From: Bowmanella denitrificans
GTDB taxonomy: Bacteria; Pseudomonadota; Gammaproteobacteria; Enterobacterales; Alteromonadaceae
Assembly: GCF_039522935.1 (NCBI RefSeq)
Contig: NZ_BAAAEI010000006.1
Location: forward strand, 1,178,001-1,242,000
DNA length: 64,000 nucleotides
Reading direction: 5' to 3'
Every line of letters begins with the position of its first letter. Within the stretch, counting starts at the first letter, position 1. A model generated the notes under the pieces. It searched no databases, had not been told where the DNA came from, and saw only the letters and a list, made by a program, of their open reading frames with translations. Shown here in pieces: positions 46,174 through 54,733 of this stretch. Made by a program: the position numbers and the translations under genes.

Positions 46174-47115
46174 ATGAATATAGCCAAGGTCGATCTGAAT
46201 CTGTTGGTGTATTTTGATGTGCTGATGCGTGAATTAAGTGTGACCCGCGCTGCGGCCCAGCTGTCCATTACCCAGCCCGCCATGAGTAACGGCCTGAAAC
46301 GTTTACGCGACTTGTTTAACGACCCAATACTGGTGCGCACCAGTGATGGTATGACGCCCACCCAGCGGGCTTTGCAGCTGCAACCTGTGGTGCGCGATGC
46401 CATTTCGCGCCTGGAATCGGCCATTCAGCCACAAAGCGACTTTGATCCGCTGACCAGCGAACGCACCTTTCGCATTATGGCCAGCGATTATGCCGAATCC
46501 ACCTTGTTGCTGGAGGTGATTCGCCAGCTCAATCATCAGGCCCCCAACATCACCCTGGATGTGATTACCCCGTCTGACGTGACTTACCATGATGTGGAAC
46601 ATGGCAAAGTGGATATGGCCATTAACCGTTTTGAAGAGCTGCCGTTGTCATTCCATCAAAAAGTCATCTGGTATGACAGCTTCTCCTGTGTGGTGAATAA
46701 ACAAAACCCGGTGGTCAAACACTTCACCCTGGAAAAATACCTTAAAGGTCAGCATATCTGGGTGAGTAAAACCGGCTTTGGCGTAGGGGTAGGTATTGAT
46801 CCCAACGAAGTGCAAAAACTCGGGTGGGTCGACCTGGAACTGGCAAAACTGGGCAAAAAACGGCATATTCGCGTTTTTACCCGTCATTATCATGTGGCCT
46901 TGCAACTAGCTCGCGAGCAGAATCTGATTGCCACCCTGCCCAGTCGTGCTGCCAAAATTTATAAAGACGACAGCAATATGGTGATCCTGGAGCCGCCTTT
47001 TGATATCCCACCCATCGCCCTGAAAATGGCCTGGAGCGCGCTGCTACAACATGACGCCGGGCATATCTGGCTGCGCCGCTTGATTATTGATATTGCCAAG
47101 GAACTGGAAAAATGA
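46174..47115 (+). CDS. LysR-family transcriptional regulator
   Basis: The 313-residue regulator has an N-terminal winged HTH: DLNLLVYFDVLMRELSVTRA, AAQLSITQPAMSNGLKRLRD, ILVRTSDGMTPTQRA. The C-terminal part (about 90-300) is a LysR effector-binding domain. It is divergent from aceA across a 166-bp spacer and upstream of malate synthase G, so control of the glyoxylate shunt is likely. Confidence 0.93.
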   Translation: MNIAKVDLNLLVYFDVLMRELSVTRAAAQLSITQPAMSNGLKRLRDLFNDPILVRTSDGMTPTQRALQLQPVVRDAISRLESAIQPQSDFDPLTSERTFRIMASDYAESTLLLEVIRQLNHQAPNITLDVITPSDVTYHDVEHGKVDMAINRFEELPLSFHQKVIWYDSFSCVVNKQNPVVKHFTLEKYLKGQHIWVSKTGFGVGVGIDPNEVQKLGWVDLELAKLGKKRHIRVFTRHYHVALQLAREQNLIATLPSRAAKIYKDDSNMVILEPPFDIPPIALKMAWSALLQHDAGHIWLRRLIIDIAKELEK

Positions 47116-47196
47116 CTGTGTCGTTTGCTCAGCCCACAGGATCTTAGCCCACTGCGTTCTGCTACCTGATGGTAGCCGACTGACCACTTAAATCCT

Positions 47197-47241
47197 GTCG
47201 GACTAAAGTCCGACCCACTGTGGGTTGGGTTTCAACCCAAC
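47197..47241. repeat. REP-like double hairpin
   Basis: Two adjacent perfect stems: GTCGGACT-AA-AGTCCGAC (47197-47214) and GTTGGGTT-TC-AACCCAAC (47224-47241), joined by CCACTGTGG. The same layout with covarying stems occurs at 51606-51694. It lies between the LysR gene and the heptamer array. Confidence 0.9.
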
Positions 47242-47294
47242 AACAAAGGACAACACACCTTAACTACTTTTTTATGGGCGGATCAAGCATCAAA

Positions 47295-47385
47295 CTACCA
47301 TCTACCATCTACCATCTACCATCTACCATCTACCAACTGCTAACGGCTAACTGCCAACCGCCAACCGCCAACCGCCAACCGCCAA
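47295..47385. repeat. In-phase 13-unit heptamer array upstream of malate synthase
   Basis: Ninety-one bases read as 13 consecutive heptamers without a phase break: five CTACCAT, then CTACCAA, CTGCTAA, CGGCTAA, CTGCCAA and four CCGCCAA. All but the CTACCAT units end in YAA. The array ends about 150 bp before the malate synthase start. Confidence 0.92.
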
Positions 47386-47537
47386 CACAGACTATAAATA
47401 GTGTGAATACCCAGTATCAACTTCATAAACTCAACAAAGAGAGCAGACCTGTCTAGACTGGCCTGACAGACTATAGTGACGAAGCCAGTTTATGGCTCAG
47501 GGCCGGATGGCCATTTACCCTACAATAGGAGCCCAGC

Positions 47538-49709
47538 ATGGCAGAGATGATCAACAAGGGCCGCCTGGCCATTTACCCCGGCCTGTACCAATTTATTCAG
47601 GAACAGGCATTGCCGGGCAGTGAAGTGGAAGCAGAGCAATTCTGGGTCGGCTTTGAATCCTTACTGGCCGATTTGATCCCACAAAATCAGGCGCTGCTGG
47701 CACAGCGCGATGTGCTGCAGGCGCAGATTGACGACTACCATAGTCGCCACCCCGCCCTTGATAGGGCTGATTACAAACGCTTCTTAACCGATATTGGCTA
47801 CCTGCAAGCCGTACCGGCAGACAGCCGGATCCGCACCAGCCAAGTGGATGAAGAAATCGCCAGCATGGCAGGTCCGCAGTTAGTGGTGCCCATTAATAAC
47901 GCCCGTTATGCCTTAAATGCGGCCAATGCCCGCTGGGGCAGCTTATATGATGCCGCTTATGGCACAGACGTGATTGACGAAACTGACGGTGCTGAAAAAG
48001 GCAAAGGTTATAACCCGGTACGCGGGCAAAAAGTCGTGGCCTGGGCCAAACACTGGCTGGATACCATTGCCCCCCTGGAGCAAGGCTCACATCAGGATGC
48101 TATTCGTTATTGCATTCAATCCCAGCAATTGGCTATTGAGCTAACAGACGGCCGCCAGACCAGACTGCAAGCCCCAGAGGCATTGGCAGGCTATCAGGGC
48201 AACCAGGAAAACCCTCTGGCGATATTACTTAAACATCATGCCCTGCATGCAGAGTTACAGTTCGATGCAAATCATCCCGTAGGTAAAACCGACCCAACCG
48301 GCCTTAAAGACATTCTGCTGGAATCGGCGCTTACCACCATTATGGACTGTGAAGACTCCGTGGCCGCCGTGGACGGTGAAGACAAAACCCTGGTTTACCA
48401 GAATTGGCTGGGCCTGATGCAGGGTACTTTAACCGCGGAGCTGGAAAAAGGTGGTCAAACCCAGTTGCGCACTATGAACCAGGATCGCCAGTATCTCTCA
48501 GCCCAGGGTCAGGCGTTCAGCCTGAAGGGGCGCAGCCTGATGTTAGTGCGCAATGTCGGCCATCTGATGACCAACCCGGCCATCTTGTTTGACGGCGAGG
48601 AGATTCCCGAAGGCATTATGGATGCGGTGATCACCTCACTGATTGCCAAGCACGATCTGCTGGGGCTGGGTAAATTTAAAAACAGCCAAACCGGCAGCGT
48701 GTATATTGTTAAACCCAAAATGCACGGCCCGGACGAAGTCGCCTTTACCGATGAACTGTTCAGCCGGGTGGAATCCCTGCTTAACCTGCCGACATATAGC
48801 CTGAAAATGGGCATTATGGATGAAGAGCGACGTACCAGCGTGAATTTGCGTGCTTGTATTGCCGCCGCCCGTGACAGAGTGATATTTATCAATACCGGCT
48901 TTTTGGACAGAACCGGTGATGAAATCCATACCAGTATGCTGGCCGGGCCCTTTGCCCCCAAGGCAGAGCTGAAAACCCTGCCCTGGATCCTGGCGTACGA
49001 GCGGGCCAACGTAGCCGCAGGCCTGGCGTCGGGTCTGTCCGGCAAAGCGCAGATTGGTAAGGGCATGTGGCCGATTCCGGATCAAATGGCCAATATGATG
49101 CAAACCAAGTCAGGTCATCCCCAGGCCGGTGCCAACACCGCCTGGGTTCCCTCGCCCACCGCTGCAACTCTGCATACCCTGCATTATCATCAGGTGGATG
49201 TGTTTGCTGTTCAGAATCAACTGGCGCAGGAGGCGTTTGACGGGCTGGACAGCATTCTGCAAATCCCGTTACTGGAATCGGGCCGCACGTTAAGCCAGGA
49301 GCTTATTCAACGGGAACTGGATAACAATGTACAAGGTATTCTGGGTTATGTGGTGCGCTGGGTTCACCAGGGAGTGGGTTGTTCAAAAGTACCGGATATC
49401 AATAACGTCGGCTTAATGGAAGACCGGGCAACCTTACGCATCTCCAGTCAGCATATTGCCAACTGGCTGAAACATAGATTGCTCAGCAAGGAGCAGGTGC
49501 AAGCGTCACTGGAAAAAATGGCGGTATTAGTAGATAAGCAAAATGCGGGCGATCCTGAGTATATCCCCATGGCGCCAAACCTGAATAACGCCATCGCCTT
49601 TCAGGCAGCCAGTGAACTTATTTTCGCCGGTATCGAACAGCCAAGCGGCTATACCGAGCCTGTGCTGCATAAAAAACGCCGCGAAATGAAAGCCCGTTTA
49701 CAAGGCTAG
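47538..49709 (+). CDS. glcB: Malate synthase G
   Basis: This 723-residue enzyme condenses glyoxylate and acetyl-CoA to malate. It shows the G-type layout: GYNPVRGQKVVAWAKHWLD near the N-terminus, TTIMDCEDSVAAVDGEDK, RSLMLVRNVGHLMTNPAI, HGPDEVAFTDELFSRVESLL, LKMGIMDEERRTSVNLRACI, and TAWVPSPTAATLHTLHYHQV. AATAGGAGCCCAGC precedes the ATG. It completes the glyoxylate shunt with aceA at 44.4 kb. Just before its start codon a 13-bp piece (TGGCCATTTACCC) also occurs within its first codons. Confidence 0.97.
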   Translation: MAEMINKGRLAIYPGLYQFIQEQALPGSEVEAEQFWVGFESLLADLIPQNQALLAQRDVLQAQIDDYHSRHPALDRADYKRFLTDIGYLQAVPADSRIRTSQVDEEIASMAGPQLVVPINNARYALNAANARWGSLYDAAYGTDVIDETDGAEKGKGYNPVRGQKVVAWAKHWLDTIAPLEQGSHQDAIRYCIQSQQLAIELTDGRQTRLQAPEALAGYQGNQENPLAILLKHHALHAELQFDANHPVGKTDPTGLKDILLESALTTIMDCEDSVAAVDGEDKTLVYQNWLGLMQGTLTAELEKGGQTQLRTMNQDRQYLSAQGQAFSLKGRSLMLVRNVGHLMTNPAILFDGEEIPEGIMDAVITSLIAKHDLLGLGKFKNSQTGSVYIVKPKMHGPDEVAFTDELFSRVESLLNLPTYSLKMGIMDEERRTSVNLRACIAAARDRVIFINTGFLDRTGDEIHTSMLAGPFAPKAELKTLPWILAYERANVAAGLASGLSGKAQIGKGMWPIPDQMANMMQTKSGHPQAGANTAWVPSPTAATLHTLHYHQVDVFAVQNQLAQEAFDGLDSILQIPLLESGRTLSQELIQRELDNNVQGILGYVVRWVHQGVGCSKVPDINNVGLMEDRATLRISSQHIANWLKHRLLSKEQVQASLEKMAVLVDKQNAGDPEYIPMAPNLNNAIAFQAASELIFAGIEQPSGYTEPVLHKKRREMKARLQG

Positions 49710-49751
49710 TGGCTGGTTATCTTTCAACTATGCTGTAGGTTTTAAGCTTGA

Positions 49752-49787
49752 CGGGTAACGTTTCGTCCCAACCCGAAACGTTACCCG
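49752..49787. terminator. Strong inverted repeat between convergent genes, possible bidirectional terminator
   Basis: CGGGTAACGTTTCG and CGAAACGTTACCCG form a perfect 14-bp stem with an 8-base loop. It lies between the malate synthase stop (49709) and the stop of the minus-strand gene, which the right arm overlaps. No long T-run follows on the plus strand. Confidence 0.6.
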
Positions 49788-50206
49788 AAGAGCTTTTTAA
49801 ACTCGCTCCAAATCCCCAGCGAAAAACCGTCAAACAGATTGATGCCCAGCGCCGATTTAACCAGATACAGCACCAGCAAGCCCAGCAATACGCAGAACAC
49901 AATAAACGCACTTAACAGTGCAGCAGATGCCAGGGCAGATAAGGCTTTCTCCCGCTCGGACAATTCCCGGCGGTTTTTACCCATCAACAACACCAGGTAG
50001 TAACGCCAGCGGGTAAAAGGTACCGGCAAGGTGGTACGGATATCCAGGGCATGACGTCCCCAGTTGCGCGCCCCCAGTGCCAGTTTCAGATGGTTAAGCT
50101 GCTCATCGTTAAAGCTGTCGGCCACTGCCTTTGGCATACGGCCAAGCAGGTTTTGCATGGCCGGTTCCTGGCGGACATCGCCGCCGGTCTGTATTTTTTG
50201 CGTCAT
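49781..50206 (-). CDS. Small protein with one or two C-terminal membrane helices, unknown
   Basis: The 141-residue protein has a soluble basic N-terminal part (about 1-75, with FNDEQLNHLKLALGARNWGR and RTTLPVPFTRWRYYLVLLMG). A hydrophobic stretch follows (about 92-120, LASAALLSAFIVFCVLLGLL). The start ATG 50206 has GAAGAG upstream and lies 15 bp after the KASIII-like stop, so the two genes are coupled. The family is one commonly found downstream of this KASIII-like gene in related genomes, but I cannot name it. Confidence 0.7.
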   Translation of the reverse strand: MTQKIQTGGDVRQEPAMQNLLGRMPKAVADSFNDEQLNHLKLALGARNWGRHALDIRTTLPVPFTRWRYYLVLLMGKNRRELSEREKALSALASAALLSAFIVFCVLLGLLVLYLVKSALGINLFDGFSLGIWSEFKKLFG

Positions 50207-50219
50207 CCCTGAAGCTCTT

Positions 50220-51356
50220 CTAACGTTTACGCACAACTAAACTGCCGATGGAATAGCCGGCACCGAAGGAACAAAGCACACCAATATCACCGGCCTGCAT
50301 ATCCTGATGATGCAAATTAAAGGCAATCATTGAGCCTGCCGAGGCGGTATTGGCATAACGGTCAAGTACAATGGGTGCTTCATCGGCACTGGCATCGCGA
50401 CCTAACAGCTTTTTGGCAATTAACAGGTTCATATTGATATTGGCCTGATGCAGCCACCAGCGTCTTACCTCTGCTGCGCTTAAACCATGCTGTGCCACGT
50501 GGCTCTCCAGATGCGCTGCGGCCATTGGGCACACTTCCTTAAACACGCTGCGACCGTTTTGATGAAACAGCTTATCTATGGCGAAAGGATCCACATCCTG
50601 AGCACGGCTCATAAAACCAAAATTGGAACGGATATTATTAGAAAACTTAGTCACCGCTTTTGTGCTGAGTATTTCAAACTGATGCTCACTGGTTGCCGTC
50701 TCTGCCCGTTCAACGACCTTGGCGGTAGCCACGTCACCAAAAATAAAATGGCTGTCGCGGTCAGTGTAATTAATTTGCGGGGACACCAGTTCCGGGTTAA
50801 TTACCAATACGGCCCTGGCCGTACCGGCTTTAACCATCTCATAGGCGCGGTGCAGCCCAAAGGTAGCCGCCGAACAGGCCACCAGCATATCAAAGCCGAA
50901 GCCTTCAATCCCCAGCGCTTCCTGCACTTCTATGGCAATGGCCGGATAGGCCCGCTGGGTATATGCGCAGGATACGATAACGGCATCGATATCTGCGGCT
51001 TGCTTATTGGCCGCCTGCAAGGCTGCTTTGGCGGCAGCGATAGCAATTTCGGCTTGCTGAGAAATCTCATCGTCGGCACGCTCGGGAAAGCTGGGATACA
51101 TACGTTGAATATCCAGTACCCCTTCCCGGCTATAAATATAGCGACTCTTAATGCCTGAAGCTTTTTCGATAAACTCGGCACTGGAATAGGGTTTGGCTTC
51201 CATGCTGCCAGCCTCAATCGCCTGTTGATGTTCCTGATTATATTGATCGGCCCAGGCGTTATAGGCGCTAACCAATTCTTCATTACTGATGCTATAAGGG
51301 GGGGTCCAAAGACCGCTACCGCTGATTACCACGGTCTGAGAAACTGCTTGCGACAT
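50220..51356 (-). CDS. Beta-ketoacyl-ACP synthase III-like (FabH-related) protein
   Basis: A 378-residue thiolase-fold enzyme with the KASIII triad: Cys in MLVACSAATFGLHRAY, His in RWWLHQANINMNLL, and Asn in DRYANTASAGSMIAF. It is longer than housekeeping FabH (about 317) because of an N-terminal insert (about 25-70). Such members often start non-canonical acyl chains. It is followed by a small membrane-protein gene and preceded by a long heptamer array in its 5' region. Confidence 0.87.
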   Translation of the reverse strand: MSQAVSQTVVISGSGLWTPPYSISNEELVSAYNAWADQYNQEHQQAIEAGSMEAKPYSSAEFIEKASGIKSRYIYSREGVLDIQRMYPSFPERADDEISQQAEIAIAAAKAALQAANKQAADIDAVIVSCAYTQRAYPAIAIEVQEALGIEGFGFDMLVACSAATFGLHRAYEMVKAGTARAVLVINPELVSPQINYTDRDSHFIFGDVATAKVVERAETATSEHQFEILSTKAVTKFSNNIRSNFGFMSRAQDVDPFAIDKLFHQNGRSVFKEVCPMAAAHLESHVAQHGLSAAEVRRWWLHQANINMNLLIAKKLLGRDASADEAPIVLDRYANTASAGSMIAFNLHHQDMQAGDIGVLCSFGAGYSIGSLVVRKR

Positions 51357-51426
51357 GGAAAATTCCCGCTGTGATTCAGCCCATAGGATACTGAAAAGGG
51401 ACTATGTTGTCATTCACTGGTCGGAG

Positions 51427-51524
51427 TTGGCTGTTGGCTGTTGGCTGTTGGCTGTTGGCTGTTGGCTGTTGGCTGTTGGCTGTTGGCTGTTGGCTGTTGG
51501 CTGTTGGCTGTTGGCTGTTGGCTG
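51427..51524. repeat. Fourteen perfect TTGGCTG heptamers
   Basis: Fourteen uninterrupted copies of TTGGCTG (98 bases), starting 70 bp upstream of the KASIII-like gene. Four degenerate units in the same pattern (CTGCTAA, CTGCCGA, CTGATTA, CTGACCA) follow at 51563-51590. Confidence 0.97.
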
Positions 51525-51605
51525 TTTAGTCTGACTCGCCCTCGCGCGCTGTCAACGGATTTCTGCTAACTGCCGACTGATTACTGACCATTTAGCTTAC
51601 ATCCC

Positions 51606-51694
51606 GTCGGACTCAAGTCCGACCCACGGTGCTTTAAATGAGCTTTGCTGTCGGAATAAATTCCGACCCACTGTGGGTTGGGCTTTAGCCCAAC
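51606..51694. repeat. REP-like cluster of three hairpins
   Basis: Three perfect stems with 2-base loops: GTCGGACT-CA-AGTCCGAC (51606-51623), GTCGGAAT-AA-ATTCCGAC (51650-51667) and GTTGGGCT-TT-AGCCCAAC (51677-51694). The first two differ by compensating base changes. The arrangement matches the element at 47197-47241. Confidence 0.9.
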
Positions 51695-51695
51695 A

Positions 51696-51732
51696 AAAAT
51701 AGCCCCATCTTTCTGAATATTGGGGCTATTTT
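51696..51732. terminator. Bidirectional Rho-independent terminator after cysS
   Basis: AAAATAGCCCCA (51696-51707) pairs with TGGGGCTATTTT (51721-51732), with the A- and T-tracts included in the arms. It lies about 40 bp after the cysS stop. Confidence 0.85.
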
Positions 51733-51769
51733 CTCTCAGCAGCTAAAAACGGGAACGCAGGCTAGGCAA

Positions 51770-53158
51770 TCAGGCTTTACGCCAGGTCGTGCCCTGAGGT
51801 CCATCTTCCAGCACCACCCCCATTTCGGTCAGTGCGTTGCGAGCAGCGTCGGCGGCAGCCCAGTCTTTAGCTGCGCGGGCATCGGCCCGGGCCTGAATCA
51901 GACGTTCAATCTCGGCCACATCGGTATCGGCATCTGTGCCGGATTGTAAAAACGTCTTAGCGTCACCCTGCAGTATACCTAATACGGAGGCCAGCTTTAG
52001 CAGCACACCAGCCAGTTTTCCGGCCGCTTCGGGTTGTGCTTTGTGCTTATTAATATCGCGGGCCAGGTCAAACAGTACAGAAAACGCTTCAGGGGTATTA
52101 AAGTCATCATCCATGGCGGCATTAAAGCGTGCCAGATAGCCACCATGGGCGATATCCACAGACTGATCCGCTTGTACATCCCGCAGAGCAGTATATAAGC
52201 GCTCCAGGGCGGCGCGAGACTGTTTAATATTGTCCTCTGAGTAATTCAACTGGCTGCGATAATGTGCACTCAACAGGAAATAGCGCAGCGTTTCCGCATC
52301 GTATTCCTTCAGCACGTCACGCAGGGTAAAGAAATTGCCCAGCGACTTACTCATTTTTTCCTGATTGACCTGCACCATGCCGGAGTGCACCCAGTAATTC
52401 ACAAAAGGCTGACTGGAGGCGCAGCAGGACTGCGCAACTTCGTTTTCATGGTGAGGAAAAATCAAATCTGAACCACCACCGTGAATATCAAAATGGCTGC
52501 CCAGATGCTTTTCACTCATGGCCGAACATTCAATATGCCAGCCAGGTCGACCGGCTCCCCAGGGTGAATCCCAGCTTATTTCGCCAGCTTTGGCCGATTT
52601 CCACAATACGAAATCCAGCGGGTCATCTTTGTCCTCATTGACTTCCACCCGGGCCCCTGCCTGCAATTGGCTGAGGTCCTGGCGACTCAATCTGCCATAT
52701 TCTTTAAAGGTACTGACATCAAACAACACATCGCCGCTCGGTGCCACATAGGCATGGCCTTTTTCCACCAAGGTTTTGATGATGGCAATAATTTCCCCCA
52801 TATGGGTGGTAACACGGGGTTCAATATCTGCTGGCAGCAAGTTAATCGCGGCAAAATCCTCATGCATCATGGCGATAGTGCGCTCGGTTAATTGCGCGGG
52901 CGTTTCACCATTTTGGGCCGCTCGGCGAATAATCTTATCGTCCACATCGGTGATGTTACGCACATAGTTTACTGCATATCCCAGATGGCGCAGGTAGCGC
53001 ACCATCATATCGAAACTCAGATATGTGCGGGCATGACCCATATGGCAGACGTCATAGACAGTGATCCCACAGACATACAATCCCACCTTGCCAGCCGCAA
53101 TGGGCTTAAATTCCTCTTTTTGGCGAGTGAGGGTATTGAAAATCTGTAGCATGGACAC
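51770..53158 (-). CDS. cysS: Cysteinyl-tRNA synthetase
   Basis: The 462-residue class I enzyme charges tRNA-Cys. It has GLYVCGITVYDVCHMGHART (HIGH motif as HMGH), NITDVDDKIIRRA, the GGGSDLIFPHHENEVAQ zinc/tRNA segment, and the KMSKSLGNF catalytic loop. Length matches the family. It is divergent from ppiB. Confidence 0.98.
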   Translation of the reverse strand: MSMLQIFNTLTRQKEEFKPIAAGKVGLYVCGITVYDVCHMGHARTYLSFDMMVRYLRHLGYAVNYVRNITDVDDKIIRRAAQNGETPAQLTERTIAMMHEDFAAINLLPADIEPRVTTHMGEIIAIIKTLVEKGHAYVAPSGDVLFDVSTFKEYGRLSRQDLSQLQAGARVEVNEDKDDPLDFVLWKSAKAGEISWDSPWGAGRPGWHIECSAMSEKHLGSHFDIHGGGSDLIFPHHENEVAQSCCASSQPFVNYWVHSGMVQVNQEKMSKSLGNFFTLRDVLKEYDAETLRYFLLSAHYRSQLNYSEDNIKQSRAALERLYTALRDVQADQSVDIAHGGYLARFNAAMDDDFNTPEAFSVLFDLARDINKHKAQPEAAGKLAGVLLKLASVLGILQGDAKTFLQSGTDADTDVAEIERLIQARADARAAKDWAAADAARNALTEMGVVLEDGPQGTTWRKA

Positions 53159-53290
53159 TCCTATTTAAAAAATTCTTGGCAGCTAAGGAAGGGCGATTTT
53201 ATATCAAGCTCGCCAAGGGCGCACGGGCAAAGTTCCAAGCCTGAGCGCTTTAGGCTAAACTAGCGCCTTTATCATTTTGGGATTTGTTTT

Positions 53291-53788
53291 ATGAAAGTCA
53301 CCCTAAACACCAATTACGGCGCCATTGAATTGTCTATGCTGGCCGACAAGGCACCTAAAACCGTAGAAAATTTCCTGGCTTACGCTAAAGAAGGCTTCTA
53401 CGACAATACCATTTTTCACCGCGTTATCGACGGCTTTATGATTCAGGGTGGCGGCATGGAGCCTGGTATGCAGCAAAAAACCACCAAAGATCCCATTCAG
53501 AACGAGGCCAACAACGGCGTGGCCAATAATCGCGGTACCGTAGCGATGGCGCGTACCAATGACCCGCACTCTGCGACCTGCCAGTTCTTTATCAACGTGG
53601 CCGATAACAGCTTTCTGAATTTCCGCGCTGAAAATATGCAGGGTTGGGGATATTGTGTGTTTGCTGAAGTATCCGCCGGTATGGACGTGGTAGATAAGAT
53701 CCGCAAAGTCGAAACCGGTCGCCAGGGCTACCATGACGATGTACCTAACGAAGATGTGCTGATTCAATCCGTTGAGGTCAGTGAATAA
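53291..53788 (+). CDS. ppiB: Cytoplasmic peptidyl-prolyl cis-trans isomerase B (cyclophilin)
   Basis: The 165-residue cyclophilin has FHRVIDGFMIQGGGMEPG, ANNRGTVAMARTNDPHSATC and QFFINVADNSFLN, the standard active-site strands, with no signal peptide. It is followed six bases later by lpxH, the conserved gammaproteobacterial order. Confidence 0.97.
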   Translation: MKVTLNTNYGAIELSMLADKAPKTVENFLAYAKEGFYDNTIFHRVIDGFMIQGGGMEPGMQQKTTKDPIQNEANNGVANNRGTVAMARTNDPHSATCQFFINVADNSFLNFRAENMQGWGYCVFAEVSAGMDVVDKIRKVETGRQGYHDDVPNEDVLIQSVEVSE

Positions 53789-53794
53789 GCCTTG

Positions 53795-54520
53795 ATGTCG
53801 CAAACGCTGTTTATTGCAGATTTGCATTTAAGCGAAGACAGGCCTGATATTACTCAGGCCTTTCTACGTTTTATGCAGCAGCAAGCCCCACAAGCCAAGG
53901 CATTATATGTGCTTGGCGATCTGTTCGAAGCCTGGATTGGTGACGATGATCAGAGTTCGTTCAACCAGCAGATAAAAGCGGCCTTCAGAAAACTGACAGA
54001 AGACGGCGTGCCCGTGTTTTTTATTCACGGCAACCGAGACTTTCTGATTGGTAAAAGTTTTGCCAGGGAAACCGGCATGACTTTGCTACCCGAGCTGCAG
54101 GTTATAGATCTGCATGGGCAAAAAGCATTAATTATGCATGGTGACAGTCTGTGCACCCGCGATGAAGTGTTTATGGCTTTTCGTAAAAAGTCCCGCGGCT
54201 GGTGGTGGCCAAGACTGATGCTGGCCATGCCACTTTGGTATCGCCGCCGGGTTGCGCGCAATGCCAGAGCCAAAAGTAAGCAGCATAATGCCAACAAACC
54301 CGAATATATTATGGATGTTACGCCCTCTGAAGTAGAGCGGGTTATGCTGGAAAACGGTGTAACACTGCTGATCCATGGCCATACCCACAGACCGGACATC
54401 CACCATTTCAGATTAAACAACCAGCCCGCCAAACGCATTGTACTGGGGGACTGGTATGAGCAGGGCAGTTACCTGCTCGCCAGCGACAATGAGCTGACGC
54501 TTCACCATACCAAGCTCTAG
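53795..54520 (+). CDS. lpxH: UDP-2,3-diacylglucosamine diphosphatase LpxH
   Basis: The 241-residue enzyme hydrolyses UDP-2,3-diacyl-GlcN to lipid X in lipid A synthesis. It shows FIADLHLSEDRPDI, VLGDLFEAWIGDDD, FIHGNRDFLIG, MHGDSLCTRD and LLIHGHTHRPDIH, the complete calcineurin-type metal site. A TTG directly precedes the ATG; I use the ATG. Confidence 0.97.
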   Translation: MSQTLFIADLHLSEDRPDITQAFLRFMQQQAPQAKALYVLGDLFEAWIGDDDQSSFNQQIKAAFRKLTEDGVPVFFIHGNRDFLIGKSFARETGMTLLPELQVIDLHGQKALIMHGDSLCTRDEVFMAFRKKSRGWWWPRLMLAMPLWYRRRVARNARAKSKQHNANKPEYIMDVTPSEVERVMLENGVTLLIHGHTHRPDIHHFRLNNQPAKRIVLGDWYEQGSYLLASDNELTLHHTKL

Positions 54521-54561
54521 TCCCTGAGCGAACGCAATCCAGAGATTCTGCGCTCGCTCCA

Positions 54562-54579
54562 TTGTCATAATTCCATCAC
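54562..54579 (+). promoter_or_regulatory. Pho-box-like site upstream of phoX
   Basis: TTGTCATAATTCCATCAC differs at only three or four of 18 positions from the consensus CTGTCATAWAWCTGTCAY. A weaker similar element (TCTTCATAAAACTGCA) follows directly downstream. It is about 155 bp before the phoX start. Confidence 0.5.
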
Positions 54580-54733
54580 GCAATCTTCATAAAACTGCAA
54601 GTGCAGTGTCAAACAGCCTTGTTACTTTCTTTCGGATTTACTAACTCAAGCTTCTGATTTTTAACTGTTCTGGTGCAATCAGCCAGGCAGAGGAAGCAAA
54701 CAACAATATTCTTAAAACAAAGAGGACCAGTCC

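Noticed and set aside
47295..47385. CRISPR array
   Set aside because: Units are seven bases with no spacers, and no cas genes are present.
47480..47580. Duplicated TGGCCATTTACCC at the start of malate synthase
   Set aside because: Thirteen bases only, with divergent flanks; not enough to infer a functional repeat.
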